A stretch of DNA of 64,000 bases from Dugong dugon (GCA_030035585.1 CM057481.1:4799128-4863127), one strand, 5' to 3'. Numbered from the stretch's first letter, positions 45,300 through 56,529 are shown. A program made the numbers and translations. Notes: a model not told the origin generated them from the sequence alone.

Positions 45300-45840
45300 G
45301 ATGTTAATCCATTCAGTCAGGCAACTAACATTTACTGAGCATCTAACTTGAGCCCGACACGAGCTGAGCGCACAGGGGTGATTAGGGCCAGAAGAGCTAA
45401 GTTTCCAAGAAGCTTATGGTCTCATGAAAAGTAAGGAGGAAACAGACATTCCAGAGTGTGATCCATGCTGTGAAAGGTGAAGCTAAGCTGCCACCAGAGC
45501 ACCCCCAGTAGAAGCATCAGAGAAGGAAGTGGGGGAAGGCTTCCAGGACAAAGCAATGAAGGTGAGACTCAAAGGTAAGGGACAGTAAAAGGTGGCCATG
45601 CGGGGAGAGGAAGCAGGAAGACGAGCTTCAGGCAAATAAACAGCATGCTAAAGACCAATGATACAGAAAGAAAGTACAAGACTTGGAGTAACTGTCTAAA
45701 GTTCAGAAAGGCTACATTGTCTGGGCAGTTGTCTCTCTCGAGAGGGTTCTGGCATAAGGAGAAGACATCGTAGAAATCACAGATCATTAAAATGCGGACA
45801 GTGAGCCACCCTGAGTCTTGTTCTGAAGACGGTATTTGCA
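45300..45840. mobile_element. Ancient dispersed repeat, unnamed class
   Basis: CAACTAACATTTACTGAGCA, then AAGCTTATGGTCTCATG, then GGCTTCCAGGACAAAGCAAT follow a common mammalian pattern that begins with an ATTTATTGAGCACCTAC-like phrase. Family not settled. Confidence 0.45.
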
Positions 45841-46047
45841 TAGGGTTGCTTGGATGTCACCTTAAACGCCTAGGTTTATTCCTCATTAGTCTCTGGGTGT
45901 GGCTCTAGGAGAGGGGCAGAGCAATGCCAGAGCAGGAAATACTGTTGAGACGGCTGCCTTCACCACTGACATGAAGGCTGCAGGTCCGTTTGCAGCACTG
46001 AGCTTGCCTCAAAGTCTGTGAGCTCCAGAAGTGACTGGCATACCAGC

Positions 46048-46515
46048 TTATAGTCATCTAGTGCTGCTATAACAGAAATACCGCAAGTGGATGGCTTTAA
46101 CAATCAGAAATTTGTTCTCTCACAGTCCAGGAGGCTAGACATCCAAATTCAGGGTGCCAACTCCAGGGGAAGGCTTTTCTCTCTCTGTCTGCTCTGGAGG
46201 AAGGTTCTTGTCATCAATCTGCCCCTGGTCTAAGGAGCTTCTCAGCACAGCCCCCCGGATCAACGGATATGCGCTCCTGGCTCTTCTTGCGTGGTTGCCC
46301 CTCTGCTCCCTTCTCTTTTTTATATCTCAAAAGAGATGGACTAAAGACACAACCTGATCTTGTAGATTGAGTCCTGCCTCATTCACATCATAGAGGTAGG
46401 ATTTACAACAGATAAAAAAATCACTGCAGATGACAAAACGGTGGACAATCACACAATCCTGGAATCACAGCCTGGCCAAACTGACCTACATTTTGGGGGT
46501 ACACAGTTCAATCCA
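46048..46515 (-). mobile_element. LTR of MaLR/ERVL type, solo, opposite to the 36 kb copy
   Basis: The reverse complement begins TGGATTGAACTGTGTACCCC and contains CATCTCTTTTGAGATATAAA and GATTCCAGGATTGTGTGATT, the order seen at 36045-36541. The LTR stands alone. Confidence 0.75.
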
Positions 46516-46574
46516 TTTAACACCGGCCAAGCCTGACTTCCAGTGACCCTCCAAGAGACAGCAAAACAAAGGAG

Positions 46575-46760
46575 TGAAGAACTGAGGCAGTCTGGGTTCT
46601 GACCTCAGCGTGTCTCTTCCTACGGTAAAGCCCTGGCTAAACTAAAAGCCTGCCCATCAAATGGGGATCATAGTGGTATACAACTAAGAAGAGGCTGCAA
46701 GAGTTAGTTGTGATAATGCAGCAAAGCACTTAGCACTGTGAGAATCCAATGGCATACAGT
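46575..46760 (+). mobile_element. MIR
   Basis: CAGTCTGGGTTCTGACCTCA, CATCAAATGGGGATCATAG and AAAGCACTTAGCACTGTGAG are in forward order. Confidence 0.78.
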
Positions 46761-46782
46761 CAATCCAAGGGAGCTACCATTA

Positions 46783-46975
46783 TCATAATCACCACCTTTG
46801 CCACCACCCCCAGCACTACATCATTGTAATCCTTATAACCGCCACCATCACTGGCACCATAAGCACTATGACCACCATCTCCACCACCCTCACCACCACC
46901 ACAACCATCATCACAGTGACCACAATCACCACCATGTCCATCAACACCATCACAACCATCGCCAAGACCATCATA
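46783..46975. repeat. Imperfect CAC/CAT trinucleotide repeat
   Basis: About 190 bp of interrupted ACC, CAC and CAT triplets. The plus frame reads almost pure His (HHPHHHHNHHH-like) and the minus frame Gly/Asp-rich, which explains the 85- and 127-codon frames here. Not a gene. Confidence 0.9.
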
Positions 46976-47514
46976 GCTGGGACTCAGGTCTAGTGGGAGA
47001 TTTTGCGGGCAGAAATAAGAAGTTCCTTTTAGCTCCCGATTTAAATTCAGGATAATTTCCCAAAATGTCAGATCTGGTGGGAAAAGGCCAAGGCAATTTC
47101 TAAACACAGCGGGAGAATCTGAATATTCAAAGTAGGGAGTCATAGGTTATATCTTAAGGAAGAGGTTTTGGAGATTTTCTTTGCTTTCCCAAGGGGGAAA
47201 AAATCCAAGAATAGTCTCAGTTTCAGGCTGAGAGTCCTGCATGTTTTCAGAATTTGTCTGTGGTACCATCTCAACCTGGTAACAATCTGCTCACAACCTG
47301 GAAAGCTATACTAGTATACTTCAAGTTCTACAAAGGAAGAAGCAACACCTTCTGGATTTGTCAAATTTGGCATTCAAAGAGGCTCCTAAGACACCAGGTC
47401 TATCCCTCTGGGAAACACTGCTAAAAACAATTAATGTTGCTGCCCAATTGCACAGAAAATTTATATGATAGTAAATATTTGATGAACATTTAATACACTA
47501 TAGACGCTATGTAT
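46976..47514. other. Unassigned intronic sequence
   Basis: About 540 bp, no recognised repeat. Confidence 0.4.
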
Positions 47515-47695
47515 AAAAAGTCAATATGCATCAGCTCGTTTACTTCTCTTGACAACCACAAGGATCAGATAGTAACATGAATTTTACAGAGGAAGAGACT
47601 CAGGCAGGAAGAGGTTACTTGCCTTGGTCCAGACTCACTTGGCAAAGTGGACAGAGCCAGTGTTAAAGCTTGATCTCTTCGGCTTCATCACCTGA
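47515..47695 (-). mobile_element. MIR
   Basis: TACTTCTCTTGACAACCACA, TTTTACAGAGGAAGAGACTC and GAGGTTACTTGCCTTGGTCC follow the reversed MIR. Confidence 0.82.
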
Positions 47696-49389
47696 GCCCC
47701 ACCTCTTCATGTGTCGGCTGCAGTGTGTCCATAAGTAAGCTGTTACTGAAGCTATTACACATATGCATCTACCCACACAGGGCCACACCCTGGCTTCATG
47801 GCTGTACACTGCAGAGGTCTAGGGTGGGCTCTCTGGAAACAGCCATCAGGTGTGGTTTCAGTCCTACAGGACATTACTGACCAGGCCTGACTTCCTGTAC
47901 TGCACTGTCTTACGTTGCACTTAAAACTCCCCTCATGAGAAACATGTGCAACTTCAAGTAAGTGCTGTGCAAACAGATCGACTTAGGAGGAATGTTCTTG
48001 GAGAGTGGCAATAGGATACAACATTGTGGATGCAACATTGTGTCTTAATCGTTACACATGGCGCATTCCCCACAGGTGCTCAATGCCTGATAAATAAATG
48101 TCTTCAAGTGCACCTTTGTGTCTGGCATCTTACAAGACATTAGCAACTGATATCTGAGGGGAAATTGTCTCCAGTTTGTGAAACCTGGAATCCACTTTGG
48201 TGTGTGAAATATAAATACGCTTAGAAAATGAAAACACTTTCTTCCCATGTTCATTAGGAGGAGTCTTTCAAAATTTAGAGGCAATCCTCATGTTCTGTTT
48301 TATACACAGATGTACCAAGCAGCTATAAAAGCAACTTTTTAAATATTAAAGACTTAGAGCTGGTTGTTGGCTGGAAAACTACCTATAAAAAATGCTTAAT
48401 GCTGAAAACCATCAGAAACCAACACTTTCTTATTAAATCTATTTAATGTCAAGAGTGTCTCATTGAATGGAATAACTTTTTAAAATATTTAACGCATAGA
48501 ATCACTGGGAGGCTTACTTAATGATTAGCACATACTTAATGATTAGCACCGCTCTAAAGCTGGAAGAAAAAGGCAAGTACAGTAACTATCACAGAGCAAA
48601 GGCGCCAAGTGTTTACAGCTGCGCTGGCGGCCGATGGACTCCTGATAAAGCATATTTCAGGCTCACCGACTGTATGAGTCCCTACGTGGCTGACCACCCC
48701 AAACGCATTCTTAAATGGAGTTTAACGTGCAGCCACGTTTGCTTAACTGATGGTCTATGAAATGAACTCCTTGGGATGGCAAATGATAGCACTGTATGTA
48801 AGCTTCTCTTCAGAGCTACCAAAAATGGGGGCTGACGGTCAAACTTGTGGACAAGCCGGTGACTTGCCTTAAGAGAAGGATAATGGGAAACAGGCACCAG
48901 CATTTGGAAACATTCTCTGCTTGGGCCCTGCTATTATTCACTGTGTTTCCAGAATTTTATTAGAGAAAAAGGGCTTTTTCCCTATTGCATGAGAACACTA
49001 ATTGTTACCAGACGTTATAAGCAACTTTCCAGAAGTTTCTTATTAGCATTTTCAACAAAACATTTCTACTTAATTTGTACATATAAACATTTTTACTCTC
49101 TCAAAAAAAAAAAAAAAAAAAAAGAAAAACTTCTATTTCTATCTATAGAGATGCACACTTAAATCTCTGCCCAATTTGGACTGTGACAATTGTGGGGACT
49201 AAGAAATAAGCATAATTATTCATTGTTTAAGTTATATTTTATCAAACGCTCTGCAAAGACCACACCAAGTGCTATAAACTTTAACCTTACTGTGTTTTTC
49301 TAACTTTGAACGTGGGCCTGCATCACCTGCCTTGGGTATGCGTGGAGACAAAAGTAGGACAGAAATCTCTTTCCTGTTGAAAATGACAC
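47696..49389. other. Repeat-poor intron, 1.7 kb
   Basis: No known repeat is recognised apart from an 18-bp tandem duplication at 48516-48550 and a 21-A run at 49103-49123. The segment around 48580-48760 has several CpGs and no repeat. Frames of 73-79 codons overlap antisense and match nothing. Confidence 0.45.
48516..48550. repeat. 18-bp tandem duplication containing TAATGATTAG
   Basis: ACTTAATGATTAGCACAT (48516-48533) is followed by ACTTAATGATTAGCACC (48534-48550). Each copy carries TAAT and ATTA cores, the words bound by homeodomain proteins. Confidence 0.9.
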
Positions 49390-49560
49390 ATCTTGGGATA
49401 GGTCATTTATTTAATTTCCAAAACAAACCCACAGGGCAAATAGTTTTATCCTCATTTCACAGGTTGGAAAATAGGCTGAGAAAGGTTAAATAACGAGTCC
49501 CACAATGGAGCTGGACGGGTGTCAGGCAACTCTGGTCTGTCTGACTTAGCACTCTTTCGT
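49390..49560 (-). mobile_element. MIR-like fragment
   Basis: TAGTTTTATCCTCATTTCAC, GGCTGAGAAAGGTTAAATAA and CTGACTTAGCACTCTTTCGT resemble a diverged reversed MIR. Confidence 0.6.
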
Positions 49561-49679
49561 GATGCTTCCAGCATAACAAGGCTTGGCCACAGCTGAGCGG
49601 TTATTGGGGGCGGGTGAGAAACTGGACTGGAGATGAAGAGTTTAACTGTGGTGCACTAAAGCAAGTCTGTATAACCTGG

Positions 49680-49995
49680 GAATCCAGAACAAGGGTCCAA
49701 CCAGGCGACATCTGGCAATGTCTGGAGACTTTCTTGGTTATCACAATGGATATCACAGGCACTTAGCTGCTAACCAAAAGGCCGAATTCACCAGCTGAGC
49801 CTTGGAAACCCTATTGGGCAGTTCTGCTCTGTTTTATATGGTCTCTATGAGTGGGAAGCAACTTGATGGCCACGGGTTACTGGGTAGAAGCCAGGGATGC
49901 TGCTAAACACCTACAAAGCACAGGGCGACCCCTCACCAAAAAGAGTTATCTGGCCCAAATGTCGACAGTGCTGTGTTTGACGACCCCTGCTGTGG
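49680..49995 (+). mobile_element. MER20-type hAT transposon, split by an AfroSINE
   Basis: Left: CGACATCTGGCAATGTCTGG to about 49750. Right: GGGTAGAAGCCAGGGATGCT to about 49990. The SINE occupies the middle. Confidence 0.85.
49750..49879 (+). mobile_element. AfroSINE, short form, head truncated
   Basis: ACTTAGCTGCTAACCAAAAG, AACCCTATTGGGCAGTTCTG and ACTTGATGGCCACGGG. Box A is missing and box B damaged. Inserted in MER20. Confidence 0.88.
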
Positions 49996-50044
49996 AGCGC
50001 CACCTGGCATGTAGCAGGTCCTCAGTAAACTGAGCTGCTGAATG

Positions 50045-50300
50045 AGGCCCTGAAGGAATTCAAGAGTTATCGAGCATCTACTCTGCCAGGCACTCTCAGT
50101 GACTACAAAGATAAACCAGGCACGGGCCCTTCTCCAGGCGCGTTCGTATTCAGCAAAAGGAAATATGACTTCCCAAAGGCACTATGAGAAAAGTGTGGAA
50201 AGCAGGGGCAACCTGCTTTAGAAAGAGAAGGACAAACTTCTAGGTTTTTACAGGAAGGAAAGAAGCATTCCAATTGAGAAGGCACACTGGCAGAGTTAAT
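50045..50300. mobile_element. Ancient dispersed repeat, same class as 45.3 kb
   Basis: GAGCATCTACTCTGCCAGGC followed by ACCAGGCACGGGCCCTTC matches the opening of the class. Strongly diverged. Confidence 0.4.
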
Positions 50301-50864
50301 TGTTCAACTGGTATATGTTCTGCTGTGTATATTTTCAACAACAACAAAATTTAAAAAATACATTTTAAAATAAATTATTAAATAAAGGATAATAAAAAAA
50401 AGTCAGACTTTGAAAAAGTCTTAAAATTTCCTGTTTCTATATACAAATTACAATGCAATTACTTCTGACTGACTTAGCATTTGCCGTAAGATAAATTTCC
50501 AAAGCATAACACATAAGGGTTAAAGCAAAGAAAGAGTTTGCTAGACTTCCTCTGGGCAAATTATTTAAAGAATTTCAAGGGTCAATTTTAATCATTTGTT
50601 TTACCACATTCTAAAATAACGTTCTATTAACAAAAATTCGTTGGGGAGGTTGCAGTAATGTTTTTAACATCAGTCCATCAAGGTTGATCTTGGATTGTAC
50701 AAATCTGAATTAATTTGGGAAAAAAAAAAAAAAGAGGGGAGGACCGGAGGTGTCAATCAGCCATTCAGGAAACAGAACATCCAGGGGCAAACTCCAGCCA
50801 CCCTACCGTCTGGCATCATGTCACTAACTGTAACGGCTGAATGTACTCTTGCATGACTTCGGGG
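50301..50864. other. Unassigned AT-rich intron
   Basis: A-run at about 50719-50733. Otherwise nothing recognised. Confidence 0.4.
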
Positions 50865-51245
50865 GCCAGACGGCCTGGGTTCTCACCCCGAGAACAGCAC
50901 GGACCTCGCTCTGGGTACTGGGCACCACTCACTTCCTACTCCTGGCCTCAGTTTCCTCATCTGTGCACGGAGGATAAGGAGCCCTGGTGCCACAATGGTT
51001 AAGCGCTTGGCTGTTAACCAAAAGGTTGTTGGTTCAAAGCCACCAAGCGGCTCCATGGGACAAAGACTTGGCGATCTGCTCCCATAGATGACAGCCAAGA
51101 AAACTCTACGGGGCAGTTCTACTCCGTCACATGGGGTCACTATGCATCAAAAAACCACTTGACGGCCCCCAACAACAGCAATAACACCGAAGATAAGAAC
51201 AGCACTTGTTGGACATGGTTATTGTGAGATCAGACCATCCACCTA
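50865..51245 (+). mobile_element. MIR, split by an AfroSINE
   Basis: Left: GCCTCAGTTTCCTCATCTGT up to 50977. Right: GGTTATTGTGAGATCAGACC after 51185. CACGGAGGATAAG and CACCGAAGATAAG beside the SINE look like an aged 13-bp target-site duplication. Confidence 0.82.
50978..51185 (+). mobile_element. AfroSINE, long form
   Basis: GGAGCCCTGGTGCCACAATG, box B TTGGTTCAAAGCC, GACTTGGCGATCTGCTCCCA, ending CCCCCAACAACAGCAATAAC. Confidence 0.94.
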
Positions 51246-51994
51246 AAGATTGTTAGTAGGCCTATTACTGGCTTCTGCTCCTTAAGGAGCATGATGCGAG
51301 TGTGGTACTGAGGATGGTAGGGCAGTAATAGCAACTGAGCCTGAGTCACGCGTGTGCAGAGCTATGCACAAATGTGTGTCATCCCACAGCCACAACAACG
51401 AGGGATGGAGTGTGCCCCGGAGGCCCCAGCGATTGCTCCTGGCCATTTAACCAAAGAATGGTACAAATTACCCAGCTTTTGTCCTCTGGCTTGCTCTGTA
51501 GCACACTGTCCAGCTACTGCTTTTCTTGCTGTTTATTGACACTGCTTCTTTTGGATGAAAATCTGGATAAAATTGCTCTGGGGACATTTTAATCTTTTTC
51601 CTTCTCAAGACGCTGCGTATATAAATGAACCATTAGACTGGAATCAGGTCAGTGAATCATGCTGAACGCCCGTAAGAGTGAGGCGAAAGGATGCCTGAAG
51701 CCAACACCCTCGACCTGTCAACTCTTGAGCGGATTTCATGATAAACGGTGCACATCACACACTAACGTCACCTCCTGAATGTTCCAGAGTCCACCCAGTC
51801 CCATTAGAAAGAGGAGGGGCAGACAGCTTGGCCACTATCCCCAACTAATGCCGAGGCTTGGGAAGAGGGAAAGAGGACTTGAGAGTTGGAAAGAAAAACG
51901 GGAAAGCATTCTTAGTTTGCAAGAATCCATGATTTATTATTCTCTAGTAGAATTTTTTTCCCCACGTAATCTGGAATTCTCTGTGAAAGTTCTG
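51246..51994. other. Unassigned intronic sequence
   Basis: About 750 bp. A 97-codon plus frame at 51779-52072 runs into the L2 and is not recognised. Confidence 0.4.
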
Positions 51995-52280
51995 AGATCT
52001 TCCAGATCACACTCACCTCCTTCAAGGCTTCGCTTACATGCCACCTTCTTCAAGAAGCCTAGGATGCTGTGACCCACAACCCCCAGCAAATCTCTGGCTG
52101 AACTGATGTCCCTTAACCTATTCTTTTTCTTTTCAAAAGCACTTGTAACATATAATAATTCATTTATAATGCTTTTTGGTCCGTGTATCCCTTACTAAAA
52201 TGTAAGCTCCGTGATGACTGAATTTTTGGCGACAGTTCACTGATATATCCCAAGTGCGCTGAACATTACTTCGCATATAG
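51995..52280 (+). mobile_element. L2 3' region
   Basis: CTTCTTCAAGAAGCCTAGGA, AAATGTAAGCTCCGTGATGA and GATATATCCCAAGTGCGCTG match the L2 3' end in order. Confidence 0.78.
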
Positions 52281-52436
52281 AAAAACCAAACACGTTGCTG
52301 TCGAGTCGAGTCCAACTCCTAGCGACCCTACAGGAAAGAGCAGAACTGCCCCATAGGGTTTCCAAGGAGCAGTTGGTGGATTCGAACCGTCGATCTTTTG
52401 GTTAGCAGCTGGACACTTAACCACTGTGCTGCCACT
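52281..52436 (-). mobile_element. AfroSINE, short form
   Basis: AAACACGTTGCTGTCGAGTC to ACCACTGTGCTGCCACTTG, with intact box B complement GGATTCGAACCGTC. Inserted at the end of L2. Confidence 0.95.
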
Positions 52437-53813
52437 TGATAATGTGCTGAATACATCTCCAAATCGATATGACATCAATTCTTTATCCATAAAACCTACA
52501 GTTAAAAATTAACAGTGCCACCACCAACTGCTGCAGCGGGGCCTGGAAGGAACTGTGTGAGGCACAAATCTTACCCAACGCCTGGAGAACGGCTACTCTC
52601 AGCAAGGACTGCATTCAAAATGAGGAATTCCACATTGGATGCACCCTCCAACTTTCCACCTAGAAGCTACAGCTCCTCCGTTAGAGAATGATAAACGTCA
52701 TCGCCATAATCAGAAAACCTCCGTGGTTTCCAGCGTGCTGGCTTCTATGCTGAGCCAAAGCGTTAATAAAGCAGTTGAAGGAGGAGGATTATAGTCTATG
52801 AATGTCAGCGGCAAGGTTTCCCGTACGTCACTTTGCAATAATAAAGGACTTCAGAGAGAGTGCTGGGGACTGGGCAGAAGAGGCCAACTTGTATTTTTTA
52901 ACAGCGGAGAGTGAAGACAGGACCCAGAGCAAATAACTGAGAAAAATGAAGGCAAATTCAATTAATCACTTCCCCTACTGACACTTTAATGCATTACTGT
53001 GACGATTACTCTAAACTGTCCTGGAAGAATCTTCAAAGCTTCTCGCCCCACCCCACACCCTGTCCATTTTTTAGGAAATGAAAGCTGATCTGCAACCTTT
53101 CTGCTGGGTTTTTCGTTTAAAGCTGCTTGCCCCCTTTTCCAGGTGCTGCTGACATTCTGGAAATATCAGCCATGCCCAGTGTCACTCTCTTCTATCTTTG
53201 GCTTTTAGCTGGAGGAGAGAAAACAGTCGCTGGATTCAGAGTCTGAAAACAGTGCCCTTTGCAAGCCCCAGGCAGAGCCCCAGCGTTCAGATTTTCTCTA
53301 TGAAAGTACTTCAGGGTCCTTGTGGTTCCCTGATCTAACAGGAGCCTGCCTCAGTGAAGCCCGTGGTGGATGGACACCCTGTCCTCCCTCCGAATGCTTA
53401 ATATTCTCATCCATCACTGGAATCAATACGGCGCAGCCCAGCTCCCCAAAAAGGAGCCATGGATGAGGACGGCCACATGGACTAAGTTAATTTAAAAGTA
53501 ATAGACTGAGATCATTCCCATTAAGTTTATCGAACCAACACCTCCAGTAACTGGCTGCCATGGTGCCCAAGTCCATTTCAGAGAATCATCTGGAAAACCC
53601 ATCAAAGCCACTGCCTTTATTTTATTTATTTTCTAATCAGTCACAGTTTTCTTCGGCTAGAATGGACACTTCAAAATTTCCTTTTGGGCGGGGGATGCCA
53701 TCTTATTGCTGCTGGGATTCTTTTCTCTCATTCACTTGACAACCCTAGTCACCGTCAGAACAGAGAAATCTATACCAGCTGTTAAGAATTTTAATGTATA
53801 TCTACCACCAAGT
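52437..53813. other. Repeat-poor intron, 1.4 kb
   Basis: No repeat recognised. It includes CpG-containing, mixed-composition sequence at 52690-53000 with several AATAAAG/ATTAAT words. I see no exon. Confidence 0.45.
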
Positions 53814-54025
53814 GAAGGAGCCCTGGTGGTGGGCGTCACGTTTAAGCCCTCGGCTGCTAACCGAAAGGTGGGCAGTTTGAACCCACCAGCCGCTCCATGG
53901 GAGAGAGATGCGGCAGTGTGCTTCCATAAAGATTACAGTCTCGGAAACCCTATGGGGCAGTTGTATTCTGTAACACATGGGGTCACGATGAGTCAGAATC
54001 GACTTGACAGCAATGGGTCTGACTT
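53814..54025 (+). mobile_element. AfroSINE, long form
   Basis: GGAGCCCTGGTGGTGGGCGT, box B GGCAGTTTGAACCC, GCTTCCATAAAGATTACAGT, TCAGAATCGACTTGACAGCA. Confidence 0.94.
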
Positions 54026-54224
54026 TTGGATAGGTACCACTGTGTAAGTGTAACTCAGACAAACTAGGCCAGCTAGTAAAGCAAGGTGTTTCAAAGATAT
54101 TCTACACCAAGAGACTCAACATATGGCACTGAGCGGATGGGAGCCTTTTCAAAAAGACCCCACAATCAGACCTTGGAAAGGAAGTCATTCCAGGGTATGG
54201 ACTGCATCACCACCACTTACTGCA

Positions 54225-54400
54225 CTAAACTACCAGCTAGGTGGCCCAGGCTGGTCATTCAATCTCTCGGTACCTCATATACTGTGTATGAAGATAACAT
54301 CGACATCACAGGGTTCCTGTGAGAATTACAAATAATCTGTATTCTAGGCAGAGGGTGAGCACTAGATAAACATTAACTTGTTGTATCATCTTCTGCATAA
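54225..54400 (+). mobile_element. MIR fragment
   Basis: TCATTCAATCTCTCGGTACC, AGGGTTCCTGTGAGAATTAC and GGGTGAGCACTAGATAAACA fit the MIR 3' half. Confidence 0.65.
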
Positions 54401-54509
54401 GAATCACCAGTTAGTAAGAGGCAGTGCTGGACGTCCCAAAAGAGTAGACAAGTTTATTGTTACCAGTTCTTTTCCTCCTTCCCTCCCTACCTGTACTGGG
54501 TAGTGCCCA

Positions 54510-55190
54510 GTACGGTGTCCCCTCACAAATTCATGTCCATCCGGAATACAGAATATGACTGTATTTGACCACAAGGCCTTTAAAGTTGTAATGGGGGCAG
54601 TGGTGGCTCAGCGGTAGAATTCTCACCTTCCATGCGGGAGACCCGGGTTCGATTCCTGGCCAACGCAGCTCATGCACAGCCACCACCTGTCTGTCATGGA
54701 GGCTCGTGTGTTGGTATGATGCTGAACAGGACTCAGTAGAGCTTCTTCCAGACTACGAAAGGCGAGGAAGAAAAGCTTGGAGACCTCTTTTCGAAAAATC
54801 AGCCCGTGAAAACCCTATGGATCACGACAGTCCGATCCCACTGTGCATGGGGTCCCCAGGAGTTGGGGCTAACTTGATAGCAGCTAACAACAACAATACA
54901 GACGTAATTAGTCGAGGACAGGTCATGCAGGATTAGGGTGGCCCTGAATACAGTGACTGCCAATTTTCTAAGAAGGTCAAGTAAAGATACAGACACGCAA
55001 GGAGAAGGCCTTGTGAAGACAGAGGCAGAGACTGGAGTAGTGATGTGGCTACAAGCCAAGTGCTGCCGGGAGCCATGAGAAGCCGCAAGAGGCAAGGAAG
55101 GATCCTCCTCCAGGGCCTTCACAGGGCACGCGGCCCTGCCACACCTTGATTTCAGGCAAATAACCTCTGGAAGTATGCAAGAACACAGTT
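54510..55190 (+). mobile_element. Old LTR-like repeat, split by a tRNA-Gly SINE
   Basis: Left part with CAAGGCCTTTAAAGTTGTAA. Right part from GACGTAATTAGTCGAGGACA, through GGCTACAAGCCAAGTGCTGC, to CACACCTTGATTTCAGGC. A well-known mammalian repeat pattern. I take it as MaLR/ERVL-related without certainty of the name. Confidence 0.6.
54592..54897 (+). mobile_element. tRNA-Gly-headed SINE, clearest copy
   Basis: GTGGCTCAGCGGTAGAATTC and box B GGGTTCGATTCC closely follow tRNA-Gly. Body GGTATGATGCTGAACAGGAC. Tail AACTTGATAGCAGCTAACAA. It lacks the GTTTTGTTCTGT segment seen at 30.1 kb. Confidence 0.92.
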
Positions 55191-55299
55191 CTGTCCTCTC
55201 CAAACACCCAGGCTGTGCTAACGTGTGTCAGCAGCCTCAGGAAGTGAATGCACTCAGAAACGCAGAGGACAACCAGTGCAGGTAACAGGGACACCTGGC

Positions 55300-55550
55300 C
55301 TCAGCTGGGAGGTGAGAAGAGGCTTCCTCCAGAGGTGACATTTGAACTGAGACTTTCAAAAAAGAGGACAGGAGTCTGCTCCGAGGTACAACAAGCTGGG
55401 AGAGTAGGTTGGAAGGTCCTCAGTTAGGATGAAGGAAGAGCTTTTGAAGGAAGGAGACTATCACAGCTGAAGCAGAGTGGCCAGGGGAAAGAGTATTTCC
55501 AGATGCACTTGGGGCAGGAGGCAGGAGCGGGTCGTACACATATAATGCTT
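55300..55550. mobile_element. Ancient dispersed repeat fragment
   Basis: GGTGACATTTGAACTGAGAC and GGCAGGAGGCAGGAGCGGGT-like wording resemble the inner part of the class at 45.3 kb. Confidence 0.4.
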
Positions 55551-56529
55551 TTATTGGATGTCTATGCCAGCATGTCACAGGCAAATAGAAGATCCAATGT
55601 GAGATTAAAACAAGACGAACTCATCATGTCGTTATCTTACAACTAGGTCGGTCATTCAACCATTTCAATATTATCTTGCAGGAGCGAATTGATAGATAAG
55701 CCTGTGCAAATTCTGCCATCTGATTCCCCTTAGCATTAATAGTTCTGCCTGACAAAACCATCTGCACTGGCCTCACACTCCACCCTTTAAGTCTCTTACA
55801 CATGAAGAGGCATCATGATTTTTCACTGATCTGAAATTAAAATTTCCAGCCATAAAAAAATATATTTAGATCCAAGGCTACATGTCACTTCTGAAATCTT
55901 GTCATTTAAATCACATTAGGCGTTAAATGAGATACAGGTGAAATTTAACTTTCACTGCATTTTAGTCTCGATCATGGCCAATTTATAACCCAGGAGTAAA
56001 TCGTGCTGTCAAGGAAAATGTCTTCACTAAATCAGATTTGTTGCTTCCCTCCTTCCTTCAATACTTTTGTAAAATTGGAACGCTCTTCAATAAAAATCCA
56101 GTTGTTTCATTCCCCCTGTGGCGGTAGAGGTTCTACTGGGGTTGCCAGTTCAGCAATCTAAAACCTCAGAATTTCCTATAATGGTATGATTGGTATTCAG
56201 CGAGGACTGCTCAGCAGATGGTGTGTTGGATGTTTTTATTCAAATCCACAGTGGCTAAATCTAAAGCAACTGTTCAAGGAGAGGCCACCAACGAGCCTTC
56301 TTGTAGAGGCATCCCGACTCGGTCACGAACCCCGCATGACTTTAAGGGAACATCTGACAATGTTGACTCTTCCCGCCTTCCTCAGAGCCCGTGAGCGCAG
56401 GCTTTCCTTCGACCTCTCTGGTCTCCCTGCACTGCCCTCTTCCCCTGTGTGCTTCTAAAGGCTGGTCTAGTTCACGGCTCAGGAGGACCAGTTCTCATGC
56501 AACCCAATGGCCCCTCGTCATTCTCATTA
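55551..56529. other. Unassigned AT-rich intron
   Basis: About 1 kb. A 90-codon plus frame at 56186-56458 is unrecognised. No repeat seen. Confidence 0.4.

Noticed and set aside
46760..47143. 127-codon minus frame rich in Gly and Asp
   Set aside because: It is the reverse reading of the CAC/CAT repeat plus flanking MIR.
54592..54665. Possible functional tRNA-Gly gene
   Set aside because: It has good box A and B, but the acceptor end runs straight into the SINE body, the same head recurs in three other copies, and the anticodon arm does not match the usual Gly-GCC arm.
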